Counted from the first letter of the stretch, positions 16,580 through 25,068 are shown. The stretch: DNA of 35,232 nucleotides from Sedimentisphaerales bacterium (GCA_028282905.1 JANQGW010000086.1:1-35232); one strand, 5' to 3'. The notes: generated by a model not told the origin, from the sequence alone. Program-made: numbers and translations.

Positions 16580-17578
16580 TTACAAAAGTTCGGCGATTTG
16601 GATGGCGTTCAATGCCGCGCCTTTTCGGATTTGGTCGCCGGCGACCCAGAGGTTGATGCCGCGATTGTCCGGGATCGACTCATCGGTACGAATGCGGCCG
16701 ACATACACATCGTCTTTGCCGGAAGCATCGGTCGGCATCGGGAAGCGGTTGTTGGCCACATCGTCGATGATGTCCACGCCTTCTGCGCCGGCGAGAATCT
16801 CGCGTACTTCGTCCGGGGTGATCGGGTTTTCGAACTCGAGGTTGATCGACTCGCAGTGCGTCCGCATGACCGGCACACGCACGCAGGTGCAGGTGATCGC
16901 GATTTCCGGGCAGCTGAAAATTTTCTGCGTTTCTTTGACCATCTTCATTTCTTCTTCGTTGTATCCGTTGTCGCCGATCGGCGAGTCATGGCAGTACAGG
17001 TTGAACGCCAACTGGTACCGCAGTGTTTCGCAGGTGACTTCCTTGCCGGCAAGGACCTCTTTGGCCTGCTGGATCATCTCGTCCATCGCGGCCTGGCCCG
17101 CACCGCTGGCGGCCTGGTACGTGCTGACGATCATGCGTTTGACCGGGTTGGCCTTGTGCAGCGGCCAGACCGGGACGTTGGCGATAATCGTCGAGCAGTT
17201 CGGGTTGGCGATGATGCCCTTATGTTCTTTGATCGCTTCGGAGTTGACTTCCGGCACGACCAGCGGGACGTCCGGGTCCATGCGGTAGGCTGAGGAGTTA
17301 TCGACGACGACGGCACCGGCTTTGACCGCGGCGGGGGCAAACTGCTTGCTGCGTCCGCCGCCGGCCGAGAACAGGGCGATATCGACGCCTTCAAAGCTGT
17401 TTTCGGTCAGTTCTTCGACGGTATATGTGGTACCCATAAAATCAATCTGTTTACCGGCCGAGCGATGGCTGGCCAGCATCTTCAGCGAATCAAACTGGAA
17501 GTTGCGCTGTTCGATAATTCGTAAAAATTCCTGTCCTACGGCGCCGGTGACGCCGGCGATGGCAATGTTCCTGCCCAT
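16580..17578 (-). CDS. asd: Aspartate-semialdehyde dehydrogenase
   Basis: NADPH-dependent enzyme forming aspartate semialdehyde from aspartyl phosphate, the branch point to lysine/diaminopimelate, threonine and methionine. Seen are the nucleotide-binding GVTGAVGQEFLRIIEQRNF at the N-terminus, FSAGGGRSKQFAP, VVDNSSAYRMDPDVPLVVPE, and the active-site cysteine in ANPNCSTI. The substrate block VSTYQAASGAGQAAMDE and a late RVPVMRTHCESI with the catalytic His complete the set. The 332 residues are full length. AGGAG seven bases upstream fixes the ATG. It lies upstream of truA on the same strand, with a repeat between. Confidence 0.98.
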   Translation of the reverse strand: MGRNIAIAGVTGAVGQEFLRIIEQRNFQFDSLKMLASHRSAGKQIDFMGTTYTVEELTENSFEGVDIALFSAGGGRSKQFAPAAVKAGAVVVDNSSAYRMDPDVPLVVPEVNSEAIKEHKGIIANPNCSTIIANVPVWPLHKANPVKRMIVSTYQAASGAGQAAMDEMIQQAKEVLAGKEVTCETLRYQLAFNLYCHDSPIGDNGYNEEEMKMVKETQKIFSCPEIAITCTCVRVPVMRTHCESINLEFENPITPDEVREILAGAEGVDIIDDVANNRFPMPTDASGKDDVYVGRIRTDESIPDNRGINLWVAGDQIRKGAALNAIQIAELL

Positions 17579-17951
17579 TTTTTTACTCCTGATTTAAAGG
17601 GTTCCTGTTTCCTGCATTATGTCTTCATACATCCAGAACCGCACATGATAACGATTTTGGCTGTGAAATTCAATAAGAAAAACCGATAGAAGCATTAAGA
17701 TGTCTTAAGTCTGTTTTTGGCTCGATTTTCGGAAACTTTCATGGTGTTTCCATCGAATTCTTTGTTATGATGGAATGATGAGACTGTTATGTCATGCTGG
17801 GCTTGGTCCAGCATCCAGACGGTGACGTACTGGATCCCGGCTCGGGGGCCGGGATGACAAACAACGGTTGGGATGACAAAAAATAGTTGGGCGGACGAAA
17901 AGCGGTAAAGTGAAAAGCACAAAGTAAGTGTTGGTGATTGGGGCAAGAAAG
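17579..17951. other. Divergent intergenic region between asd and rtcB
   Basis: About 370 bases with no supported gene. It should carry promoters for asd (leftward) and rtcB (rightward), but no clear boxes stand out. TTAAGA/TCTTAA at about 17695-17708 is a small palindrome. The GTCAT-type repeat at 17791-17858 fills part of the right half. Open frames here encode only repeat-derived peptide. Confidence 0.5.
17791..17858. repeat. GTCAT-bounded double hairpin repeat
   Basis: GTCATGCTGGGC..GTCCAGCATCCAG forms the first hairpin and CTGGATCCCGGC..GCCGGGATGAC the second. Outer boundaries are GTCAT and ATGAC as in 11529-11592, and the inner halves meet at CCAG/CTGG. A short GGGATGAC echo follows at 17870. 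Confidence 0.7.
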
Positions 17952-19379
17952 ATGGATAGAAAATTAGTGAAGCGGCGGGGCCAGACGAAGTGGCTGGTGC
18001 AGAGAAGCGGGCCGATGCATGTGGACGGGGTCATTTTCGGGTCCGAGCGGCTGATTAATGAGATGGACGATATGGTCGTCCGCCAGGTGGCCAATGTGGC
18101 GAGTCTGCCGGGGATCGTGGAAGGCTCGTTTGCGATGCCGGATGCGCATTGGGGCTACGGGTTCTGTATCGGCGGGGTGGCGGCGTTTGACCCGGATAAG
18201 GGGGTGATCAGTGCCGGGGGTGTGGGGTTTGATATTGCCTGCGGTGTGCGGACACTGCATACCGGGTTGAAAGCCGATGATTTGGCGCCGATTCGTGAGC
18301 GGCTGGCGGATGCGCTGTTTCGGGCGATACCGGCAGGCGTTGGCAGTACGGGTAAACTTCGGCTGTCTGTGGCACAGCTTGATGAAGTGTTGACCGGCGG
18401 AGCGCGATGGGCGGTGGAGAATGGTTATGGATTGGCTGATGACCTGCGGTTTATTGAGGCCGGAGGACGGATGGCTGGGGCCGAGCCGGCGCAGGTGTCT
18501 GAGCAGGCGAAAAAGCGACAGCTTAATGAGATGGGGACTCTCGGCAGCGGCAACCACTACCTGGAGATTCAGCAGGTGGTTGAGGTGTATGATGCAGAGG
18601 CCGCGGCGGCGTTTGGAATTGAGGAAGGCGATATCAAGGTGAGCATTCATTGCGGCTCGCGCGGACTGGGACACCAGATCGGGACCGACTTTTTGAAACG
18701 GATGGCGACGACGGCGAAAAAGCACGGGCTTCACTTGCCGGAGCGGGAACTGGCGTGTGCGCCGCTGGATTCGAAAGTCGGGCAGAGTTACCTGGGAGCG
18801 ATGCGGTGCGGGATTAACTGTGCGCTGGCGAATCGGCAGATTCTGATGCATCTGGTGCGTCAGGTTTTTAGTGATGTGGCACCGAAAGCTGCGATTCGTC
18901 TTCTGTACGATGTCTCGCACAATACCTGCCAGGAGGAATCGCACAATGTTGGCGGCAAAACGAAAAAGCTCTTTGTGCATCGCAAGGGGGCGACGCGGGC
19001 TTGGGGGCCGGGGCGTGAGGAACTGCCGGCTGAGTATCGCAAGATCGGCCAGCCGGTATTGATTGGCGGGACGATGGGCACGGCGTCGTATATTCTTGCG
19101 GGAACCAAGCAAAGCGAGCGGATGGCGTTTGGGTCCGCTTGTCACGGGGCGGGGCGAAACATGAGCCGGCGGGCGGCGACGAAAAAATGGCACGGCAAGG
19201 AAGTGGCGGGGCGACTGGCGGCTGACGGGATTTTGATTCGCAGCCGGAGTCTGCGCGGCATAGCCGAAGAAGCTCCGGGAGCCTACAAAGACGTCAGTGA
19301 GGTAGTCGAATCCACACATAATGCAGGACTGGCGAAGAAGGTGGCGAAGTTGGTGCCGCTGGCGTGCGTGAAAGGGTAA
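17952..19379 (+). CDS. rtcB: RNA-splicing/repair ligase RtcB
   Basis: Mn2+/GTP-dependent ligase joining RNA 2',3'-cyclic phosphate (or 3'-phosphate) to 5'-OH ends. This is the long form (475 residues), close to the archaeal enzymes and longer than E. coli RtcB (408). Metal ligands are visible at D94 and C97 (GVGFDIACGVR), H202 (GSGNHYLE), H233 (SIHCGSRG) and H323 (YDVSHNT). The guanylylated histidine is H398 in SACHGAGRNMSR. A GTG at 17928 would add eight residues; neither start has a strong ribosome-binding site, and the ATG gives numbering matching the family. No rtcA or archease gene is adjacent. A role in tRNA repair or RNA damage is likely. Confidence 0.95.
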   Translation: MDRKLVKRRGQTKWLVQRSGPMHVDGVIFGSERLINEMDDMVVRQVANVASLPGIVEGSFAMPDAHWGYGFCIGGVAAFDPDKGVISAGGVGFDIACGVRTLHTGLKADDLAPIRERLADALFRAIPAGVGSTGKLRLSVAQLDEVLTGGARWAVENGYGLADDLRFIEAGGRMAGAEPAQVSEQAKKRQLNEMGTLGSGNHYLEIQQVVEVYDAEAAAAFGIEEGDIKVSIHCGSRGLGHQIGTDFLKRMATTAKKHGLHLPERELACAPLDSKVGQSYLGAMRCGINCALANRQILMHLVRQVFSDVAPKAAIRLLYDVSHNTCQEESHNVGGKTKKLFVHRKGATRAWGPGREELPAEYRKIGQPVLIGGTMGTASYILAGTKQSERMAFGSACHGAGRNMSRRAATKKWHGKEVAGRLAADGILIRSRSLRGIAEEAPGAYKDVSEVVESTHNAGLAKKVAKLVPLACVKG

Positions 19380-19417
19380 TATCAATTTTGAATGTTGAAT
19401 TATGAATTTTTAATTGA

Positions 19418-19480
19418 GTCATCCCGACCTTGTGGGGATGACTGTTTGAATAGATTCCTCGCTTTGCTCGGAGTGACTGT
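19418..19480. repeat. Bipartite dispersed hairpin repeat, copy 2
   Basis: Starts GTCATCCCGACC and GTGGGGATGAC (hairpin), then TGTTTGAATAGATTCCTCG and CTTTGCTCGGAGTGAC. In reverse complement it has the same order as the 6738 copy: first hairpin, ATCTATT linker, second hairpin. Just before it, 19383-19415 is an AATTTTGAATGTTGAATTA-type word repeat like that at 15160-15197. Confidence 0.7.
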
Positions 19481-19525
19481 CGGGGGCGGGTCGGATAATT
19501 AGGGGATGCTGTTTTGTCTATGTGA

Positions 19526-19577
19526 TGTACAGTGCCAATGCTTGTCGTGTCACTGCCGTTCCATGCTTTTGTTTTTA
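19526..19577. repeat. Dispersed repeat with 19-base identical core, copy 2
   Basis: CAGTGCC, a 12-base gap, then GTGTCACTG, leading into the core TCGTGTCACTGCCGTTCCA at 19545-19563 and TGCTTTTGTTTTT. The core is identical to 8521-8539. It lies against the 3' end of the small membrane protein gene. Confidence 0.6.
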
Positions 19578-19811
19578 CAGGACGGCTGTGAGGAAGAGCA
19601 GGAGCATGCCGGTGATGACGCCGATGAAGGTGAGGCGGGACCATTTTTCGTAGCGGGTTAGGTCTGGGCAGTGGTCCTCGAATTCGTAATGGTAGTCGTC
19701 CAGGTCGCCGCCGTCTTTGGGACGCAGGGCGATTTTGACGATCAGGAAGCCGACAGCACTGACGCAAAACAGTGTTCCGGCAAATAAAATGAGTCCGATT
19801 TTCCAAGGCAT
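19575..19811 (-). CDS. Small two-pass membrane protein, unknown function
   Basis: A 78-residue hypothetical protein. Two hydrophobic segments (about residues 5-27 and 59-78) flank an acidic, aromatic cytoplasmic or periplasmic loop (DDYHYEFEDHCPDLTRYEKW). No recognised domain. The ATG lacks a clear ribosome-binding site. The clean two-helix pattern and position in otherwise empty DNA support it as a gene, but it is less certain than its neighbours. It is divergent from tatC. Confidence 0.5.
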   Translation of the reverse strand: MPWKIGLILFAGTLFCVSAVGFLIVKIALRPKDGGDLDDYHYEFEDHCPDLTRYEKWSRLTFIGVITGMLLLFLTAVL

Positions 19812-19961
19812 GTCGCTGATTATACCCTAAAAGCGGCATTAAGACAAATCCATAAAAGCAGTTGCGAAAACGGCACAAATGACTTACACTACCTGTTTCC
19901 CATCGGCGAATAAGCCGTTTTCGGGGTAGAATGTCAGAATTGAATGCTAAATACGACTCCG

Positions 19962-19984
19962 TCGGCTCAAAGCCGAAGTTTTTA
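19962..19984 (+). promoter_or_regulatory. Hairpin with T-run in front of tatC
   Basis: TCGGCT (19962-19967), loop CAA, AGCCGA (19971-19976), then AGTTTTTAT, ending 12 bases before the tatC ATG. No plus-strand gene precedes it closely, so it is more likely a leader attenuator or an RNA feature around the start than a terminator for another gene. tatC has no good ribosome-binding site, consistent with structural control. Role inferred. Confidence 0.35.
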
Positions 19985-19995
19985 TAAGACAGACA

Positions 19996-20979
19996 ATGAG
20001 TACACAAGAAATAAAAGATAATCTGAAAAGTATGAGCCTGGGCGATCATTTGGATGAATTGCGAGCCCGGTTAATCCTGATGCTGATGGGGGTTGTCATC
20101 GGGCTAGTGGTGACGTTATTCTTTGGAACACGGTTGGTCACATTTCTTTCGACTCCCTATTATCATGCAATGGAGAAGGTTTATCAGCAGAAGTACAAAG
20201 TGATTGCCAAACAAATTGAGGCTAATGGCTCGTTGGATGATCTTATCTGCGTTGTAATCTCTGACAAGAATGCGAGAACTTATCAATCACTCAAGCCGGG
20301 AGATCGATTTTATGCACAGATTAAACGATACCAGGATGATCCAAATGATCCGGCCTTTGCAAACCTAAGAATGCCGGCCGATAAAATCAAGATCGACGCT
20401 GAATCCATCGAAGGCCTGAAAACATTACGACTTCAAGAGGGTATGTTGATTTATTTTAAGGTTTGCCTGGTCTTCGGCTTTATTCTTGTTTGTCCGTGGG
20501 TTTTCTGGCAGGCCTGGGTATTTATTTCTGCGGGACTTTATAAGCACGAGAAGAAGTTTGTGCATATTGTTTCGCCGATCAGTGCTCTACTTTTTATGAC
20601 CGGGGCGATTTTCTTTATGAAGGTGGTAGCCCCGCTGGCTATGTCTTTCTTCTTAAAATTCGATCAGATACTGAGTGCTGAATCCAGCTGGACGCTTCAA
20701 TATTATATTGATTTTGTGTTGATGCTGACATTGGTATTTGGAGCGGCGTTCCAGATGCCTATTGCGATTGTCTTTGCGGAGATGATGGGGCTACTCAGTA
20801 TCGACGCACTGACCAAGAACAGGAAATTTGTTATCTTGGGCTTGCTCTTCATTTCTGCCGTGGCAACACCGCCGGATGTGATTTCGCAGATTCTGCTGGC
20901 AGGGCCTTTGTATATACTTTATGAAGGCAGTATTATCGTATGCCGAATCTTGAAGCATAGAAAAAAGCAATCAACGTAG
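19996..20979 (+). CDS. tatC: Sec-independent (Tat) protein translocase subunit TatC
   Basis: Polytopic receptor of the twin-arginine translocase, binding RR signal peptides in the inner membrane. The N-terminal MSLGDHLDELRARL, and later the FGAAFQMPIAIVFAEMMGLL and AVATPPDVISQILLAGPLYILYE segments, are diagnostic. At 327 residues it is about 70 longer than E. coli TatC (258). The extra length is a soluble insertion of roughly residues 60-145 in the first periplasmic loop. The stop codon sits in the loop of the terminator hairpin. tatA is convergent and adjacent, and Tat substrates are encoded a few kb downstream. Confidence 0.96.
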   Translation: MSTQEIKDNLKSMSLGDHLDELRARLILMLMGVVIGLVVTLFFGTRLVTFLSTPYYHAMEKVYQQKYKVIAKQIEANGSLDDLICVVISDKNARTYQSLKPGDRFYAQIKRYQDDPNDPAFANLRMPADKIKIDAESIEGLKTLRLQEGMLIYFKVCLVFGFILVCPWVFWQAWVFISAGLYKHEKKFVHIVSPISALLFMTGAIFFMKVVAPLAMSFFLKFDQILSAESSWTLQYYIDFVLMLTLVFGAAFQMPIAIVFAEMMGLLSIDALTKNRKFVILGLLFISAVATPPDVISQILLAGPLYILYEGSIIVCRILKHRKKQST

Positions 20980-20994
20980 TCGCTGATTGCTTTT
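20961..20994. terminator. Bidirectional terminator between tatC and tatA
   Basis: GCAATCA (20967-20973) and TGATTGC (20984-20990), flanked by A6 on the left and T4 on the right, so it can act on both strands. The tatC TAG (20977-20979) lies in the loop. Confidence 0.85.
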
Positions 20995-21040
20995 GATAGT
21001 GTCGTTTCGCAATAACAAAAAACTTTTTGGATTTAGACTG

Positions 21041-21298
21041 CTAAGACTTATCTTCTTCTGTTGTCTCGGATTCCTGGTTAGAAGATTCTGCAATTTGGTC
21101 CGATTCATCAAGTGTCGTTTTGACTTCATTTTCGACTTCGTGAACACCTTTCTTAAATTCGGTGATGCTCTTTCCGATTGAACGCGCGATGTCCGGAAGA
21201 CGGCGTCCGAAAATCAAAACCGCGACCACAAGAATTACAATCCATTCCCAGCCGCCGGTAAAACCAAAACCCAAAATCATCTGGTATTCACAATTCAT
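21041..21298 (-). CDS. tatA: Sec-independent protein translocase subunit TatA/E
   Basis: An 85-residue TatA-type pore-forming subunit. A short N-terminus is followed by the membrane helix with [15 protein letters not shown], the conserved hinge [16 protein letters not shown], the amphipathic helix with F-K-K-G, and an acidic tail. The ATG at 21298 has AAAGG upstream; an internal Met at residue 7 is possible. It faces tatC, sharing a terminator; no tatB is seen, so a minimal TatA-TatC system is likely, with any further tat genes outside the window. Confidence 0.94.
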   Translation of the reverse strand: MNCEYQMILGFGFTGGWEWIVILVVAVLIFGRRLPDIARSIGKSITEFKKGVHEVENEVKTTLDESDQIAESSNQESETTEEDKS

Positions 21299-21553
21299 AG
21301 TCCAACCTTTAATAAATAATTATTGTCATTATGTCCAAAACCTTATTTTACAGAAAACACAAACAAGCGTCAAGTTCTTAATAGAGCGTCGATTAGACGC
21401 TATAAAAGGGGCTGTATAGGGTTTTTAAACGGTTCTGTCAAGGGATTTATTGCAGTGGTTTGAAAGAATTGCGGTTCTTTGGTGAACAAGAGCGGTTGCG
21501 GGGGGTATAAACTGATGATGTCGATAACGGAAGTATTTAATGGGAGATCGAAT

Positions 21554-22117
21554 ATGAGACATATTGAATTTTATAGACGTTTGATGCCGGTATTGCTGAT
21601 TAGCGGCGTTTTATTGCTGGTCGCGGGCGGGTGTCGTAAGAAAACAGCACCTCCTCCGCCCAAGCCGGAACCTGCACCGGCGACTACCGGTAATACGGCT
21701 CGAGAGGGCGGCGGGCATGACAATGCTGAAATTGAGTGGGTGACCGACTGGGATAAGGCCAAACAGACCGCCCAGCAGCAAAACAAGGATTTACTGATCG
21801 ATTTTTCGGGTTCGGACTGGTGCGGCTGGTGTAAAAGGCTGGACGCGGAGGTGTTTAAGAAGCCGGAATTTGCCGCGGCGGGGAAAGATTTTGTGTTTGT
21901 GCTGATTGATTTTCCGAGTGATAAATCCAAACAAAGTGACGAACTGCAGGCTCAAAATAAAAAGCTGGCTGAGGAATTTAAGGTTAAAGGCTTTCCGACT
22001 ATCTTTCTAACAGGTTCTGATGGAAAACCTTATGCGCAGACCGGGTATCAAGAGGGCGGTCCCGCGGCTTATTTAGAGCACCTGGAAGAATTGAAGAAGC
22101 AAAAGACGGCTCCGTGA
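21554..22117 (+). CDS. Thioredoxin-fold lipoprotein
   Basis: A 187-residue exported thioredoxin-like protein. The N-terminus is a lipoprotein-type signal with cysteine 27 (LLLVAGGC), though the residues before it are not the classic L-A-G set. A Pro-rich linker (PPPPKPEPAPA) follows, then a thioredoxin fold with the active site SDWCGWCKRL (Cys90 and Cys93) and the cis-proline region KGFPTIFLTG. GGGAG seven bases upstream sets the ATG; an upstream in-frame GTG would hide the signal peptide. Likely role: disulfide reduction or exchange in the periplasm. Single gene ended by a strong hairpin. Confidence 0.9.
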   Translation: MRHIEFYRRLMPVLLISGVLLLVAGGCRKKTAPPPPKPEPAPATTGNTAREGGGHDNAEIEWVTDWDKAKQTAQQQNKDLLIDFSGSDWCGWCKRLDAEVFKKPEFAAAGKDFVFVLIDFPSDKSKQSDELQAQNKKLAEEFKVKGFPTIFLTGSDGKPYAQTGYQEGGPAAYLEHLEELKKQKTAP

Positions 22118-22180
22118 GCTAATTGATTGAGAATGGCAAATAGCCAAGATTAGTGTCAATCAGGGCTTTATAAGGGTTAA

Positions 22181-22216
22181 AACAAGGCCTCATCCAATGC
22201 GTGATGAGGCCTTGTT
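22181..22216 (+). terminator. 14-bp hairpin terminator after the thioredoxin lipoprotein
   Basis: AACAAGGCCTCATC (22181-22194) pairs perfectly with GATGAGGCCTTGTT (22203-22216), followed by GCTTTGTCTATTTCTCTTT. The stem is very strong; the T-tract is interrupted, so it may be a bidirectional stop. Confidence 0.8.
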
Positions 22217-22557
22217 GCTTTGTCTATTTCTCTTTAATCACTCAAATATCTCATATTGTGTCAGGTTAAAGCACATGGCACTATTGCTGTTTTCGAGAAT
22301 ATCATACAGTGAAAAAATTCCTTATAACTGTACACATTTCGATTGATATTCAATATATTTTTGGATTTCCTGAAAAAATGCTTGAAATTCATATTTGAAT
22401 CGGTTACTAATAAGCTCAAGGCGTGCGATATTTATTTTTAGGAGGTTGCCGGTCAAGGGGGTTGAGCAATTGTAAAGGCTCGATAATGCGATTTATCTCA
22501 GGCAGGCCAAGCCTGCTTTGGGCAAATTAACGATTGACTTTTTTGCAGGAGATCACA
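22217..22557 (+). promoter_or_regulatory. Intergenic region upstream of the TIM-barrel lipoprotein
   Basis: About 340 bases, A+T-rich in the middle, with no supported gene. GCAGGC/GCCTGC at 22502-22516 is a small hairpin close to the next gene. AGGAGG at about 22440 looks like a ribosome-binding site but no reading frame follows it. The promoter of the downstream gene should lie here; no unambiguous boxes were found. Confidence 0.4.
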
Positions 22558-23457
22558 ATGACAGGTATCAAAGCAATTCGAAAATGGGAACTGACCAAAG
22601 CGGTCGTCGCAAGCATTTTTCTTGTTTTACTGAGTTCCTGCAATGCTGAACAGGCCAAACGTGATATGAAAACACCGCCGCCGTGGGGGATTTGCACATC
22701 TGTCAAAAATGCCGAGAAAATGCAGGTCGCCGGGTATACCTATGTGGAAGAGGGTGTACGCCGGTTGCTGATACCGCAGGATTCAGATGAAAAGTTTGAA
22801 GAAAAGCTTAAGGCTGCCGAGAAGGCTCCGCTGAAGGTGTATGCCTACAATGGTTTTCTTCCGGGCAGCTTGAAATCTACCGGTCCTAACACCAAACATG
22901 ATGAAATTCTGAAATATGCCGAGACCGCTTTCAAGCGGGCGCAGCGGGTCGGTTCAAAGGTGATCGTTTTTGGGTCCAGCGGTTCGCGTAATCTGCCGAA
23001 AGATTTTCCCTATGAAAAAGGCACCGAGCAGTTTACGGAATTACTTAAGAAGATGGGTCCCGTTGCAGCCAAGTATGATATTACCGTTGTGATCGAGCCG
23101 CTGAATAAAGGAGAGTGTAATTTTATTAATTCCGTCAAAGAAGGTGCGGATATTGCCAAAGCGGTCAACCACCCTAATATTGCGGTGCTGGCAGATATCT
23201 ATCACATGGCCAAGGACGGTGAAGGACCGGAGTCTATTCGCTATGCGGGCAAACTGCTAAAACACTGCCATATTGCTGAAAAAAATGGCCGCAAGATGCC
23301 CGGTACGAATAAGTATGACTTTACTCCGTATTTTAAAGCGCTGAAAGATATTAAGTATCAGGGCCGGATTTCATGTGAAGGCCGCTGGGATGATTTTGAT
23401 AAGCAGCTTGCGCCTGTGATTGCTTATTTGAATGAACAGTGGGCCAAGGCGCAGTAG
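22558..23457 (+). CDS. Exported sugar phosphate isomerase/epimerase-like lipoprotein
   Basis: A 299-residue TIM-barrel protein of the xylose-isomerase-like/AP-endonuclease-2 superfamily. The first 32 residues are a lipoprotein signal ending LVLLSSC. The barrel carries the metal-ligand pattern of the family: Glu in VVIEPLNKGE, Asp in VLADIYHMAK, His in KHCHIAEKNG and Glu in ISCEGRWDD. AGGAG six bases before ATG 22558 decides the start. The family isomerises or epimerises keto-sugars. Lipid anchoring places it outside the cytoplasm, next to two Tat-exported oxidoreductases, so the three may act on the same sugar derivative. Substrate unknown. Confidence 0.88.
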   Translation: MTGIKAIRKWELTKAVVASIFLVLLSSCNAEQAKRDMKTPPPWGICTSVKNAEKMQVAGYTYVEEGVRRLLIPQDSDEKFEEKLKAAEKAPLKVYAYNGFLPGSLKSTGPNTKHDEILKYAETAFKRAQRVGSKVIVFGSSGSRNLPKDFPYEKGTEQFTELLKKMGPVAAKYDITVVIEPLNKGECNFINSVKEGADIAKAVNHPNIAVLADIYHMAKDGEGPESIRYAGKLLKHCHIAEKNGRKMPGTNKYDFTPYFKALKDIKYQGRISCEGRWDDFDKQLAPVIAYLNEQWAKAQ

Positions 23458-23486
23458 ATGATTCATCAATGTGTAAAAACTAAAAT

Positions 23487-23546
23487 GAGGAATCGCCTTC
23501 GGCGATGGCTGTTTAAATAGATTCCTCGGCTTCGCTCGGAATGACA
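23487..23546. repeat. Bipartite dispersed hairpin repeat, copy 3
   Basis: GAGGAATCGCC..GGCGAT hairpin, linker GGCTGTTTAAATAG, then ATTCCTCGGCTTCGCTCGGA and ATGAC. In reverse complement the first 33 bases match the 6738 copy almost exactly (GTCATTCCGAGCGAAGC, then CGAGGAATCTATTTAAA), after which the second hairpin differs. Confidence 0.75.
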
Positions 23547-23625
23547 AGACGTTTCTGGCGGACGGTTAAAACACTCGAAATCTAAAATAAGAAATAATTT
23601 AACTCTATACAAAGGAGACATGACA

Positions 23626-25068
23626 ATGACTCGTGAATCGAATTCTGTTTCAAGAAGAGACTTTATGGCGACGACCGGTAAGGTTTCGGCCGGTATCATG
23701 GCGGCTGGAGTTCTTGCATCGTGCCAGAAGGGCATGGCGGCCGCGCCGGCGGCAAAAGTTTTTGGCGCCAATGACCGCATCAATGTCGGTGTTGTCGGTG
23801 TTCGCAGCCGCGGCTGGGGGCTTGCGAAGAATGTGATGGACCTTAAGAATGTTCATTTAAAGGCCATCTGTGATATTGACGGCAATATTCTGGAACAGCG
23901 TGTCTCTGAAGTTCAAAAGAATAAAGGTTATAAACTGGATACCTACAAAGACATGCGGAAGATGTTTGAGGATCCGGAAATTGACGCAGTCGTTTTCGCG
24001 ACGCCGAACCACTGGCACGCACTGTGTGCAATATGGGCCTGTCAGGCGGGCAAGCACGTTTATGTCGAAAAACCCTGCTGTCATAATGTCTGGGAAGGCC
24101 GCAAGATGATTGAAGCGGCTCGCAAGTACAATCGCATTGTCCAGGTGGGCTTCCAGAATCGCTCGATCGGCAACGTCCGCAATGCGATGAAGTTTTTGCG
24201 GGACGGCGGTATTGGTGAGGTTTATATGGCACGCGGAATGTGCTTTAAGCCGCGTGACCCGCTGGGAATTGTTAAGGACGGTATCGGCACGGGTAAAGAC
24301 TTCGAATACTTTGCGGGCAATCGCCGCGGCAAACAGTATTCTAAAGAGTATATGGCCAAGGTTGATTACGATATGTGGACGGGGCCGGCAGATTTGACGC
24401 CGTTCAGCTACAATCGGTTCCACTACAACTGGCACTGGAACTGGAACTACGGCAGTGGTGACATTGGAAACCAGGGGCCGCACCAGTTTGACGTTGCTCG
24501 CTGGGGCTTGGGCAAGGATGAGCATCCGGTGAAGGTCAGCTCTACGGGCGGTTACTACGGCACACCTTCGGATCAGCAGACGCCGAATACTCAATCAGCG
24601 TCGATTGAATACGCTGACGGCAAGCAGTTGGTCTTTGAGGTTCGCGGTCTTTATACCAACTCCGATGACGGGATTAAAATTGGCAACCTTTTCTACGGCA
24701 CCAAGGGCTGGATGCACGTTAACGGCGGCACCTGGAAGACTTACTTCGGTCGCAAGAATGAGCCGGGGCCGAGTTCTTCGTCGAAGGATGTGGAAGCCGA
24801 TCCGATGAACCTGGCCGGTGCCGGTGGCGGCGGACACATGGGCAATTTCTTTAAGGCGGTTCGGTCCGGCAAACGCAGTGATCTGACCTGTGACATTGAA
24901 ACCGGTTACATGTCGTCGATTCTGCCGCTGTTGGCGAACGCTTCTTACCGCTGCGGCGAGACACTGGAGTTTGACGGCAAGAGCGAAACCTTCAAGGGCA
25001 ATCGCAAAGCCAATAAGATGATCAAACGCACGGGACGCAAGCCTTATGCAATTCCGTCATCTGTATAA
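23626..25068 (+). CDS. Tat-exported Gfo/Idh/MocA family oxidoreductase
   Basis: A 480-residue NAD(P)-dependent oxidoreductase with a twin-arginine signal (VSRRDFMATTGKVSAG). The nucleotide fold reads INVGVVGVRSRGWG. The conserved block ATPNHWHALCAIWACQAGKH is followed by VYVEKPCCHNVWEG, where the EKP lysine is catalytic in this family. The C-terminal half has the aromatic stretch FHYNWHWNWNYGSGDIGNQG. AAAGGAG lies 8 bases before ATG 23626 and only 2 before ATG 23620, so 23626 is preferred. Such exported members typically carry tightly bound cofactor and act on sugars in the periplasm. A paralogue follows after about 500 bases. Confidence 0.93.
   Translation: MTRESNSVSRRDFMATTGKVSAGIMAAGVLASCQKGMAAAPAAKVFGANDRINVGVVGVRSRGWGLAKNVMDLKNVHLKAICDIDGNILEQRVSEVQKNKGYKLDTYKDMRKMFEDPEIDAVVFATPNHWHALCAIWACQAGKHVYVEKPCCHNVWEGRKMIEAARKYNRIVQVGFQNRSIGNVRNAMKFLRDGGIGEVYMARGMCFKPRDPLGIVKDGIGTGKDFEYFAGNRRGKQYSKEYMAKVDYDMWTGPADLTPFSYNRFHYNWHWNWNYGSGDIGNQGPHQFDVARWGLGKDEHPVKVSSTGGYYGTPSDQQTPNTQSASIEYADGKQLVFEVRGLYTNSDDGIKIGNLFYGTKGWMHVNGGTWKTYFGRKNEPGPSSSSKDVEADPMNLAGAGGGGHMGNFFKAVRSGKRSDLTCDIETGYMSSILPLLANASYRCGETLEFDGKSETFKGNRKANKMIKRTGRKPYAIPSSV

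Noticed and set aside
15627..17288. Long plus-strand open frame (553 codons) across truA, the inverted repeat and asd
   Set aside because: It is antisense to two clear enzymes and runs through repeat DNA; its product has no family-like motifs and arises from codon bias of the real genes.
17695..17946. Minus-strand open frame of 83 codons upstream of rtcB
   Set aside because: Half of it translates a GTCAT-type repeat (CHPGPRAGIQ-like peptide); no support as a gene.
17964..19385. Minus-strand open frame of 473 codons opposite rtcB
   Set aside because: Antisense shadow of a well-conserved RNA ligase; the product is His/Arg/Pro-rich and has no recognisable domain.
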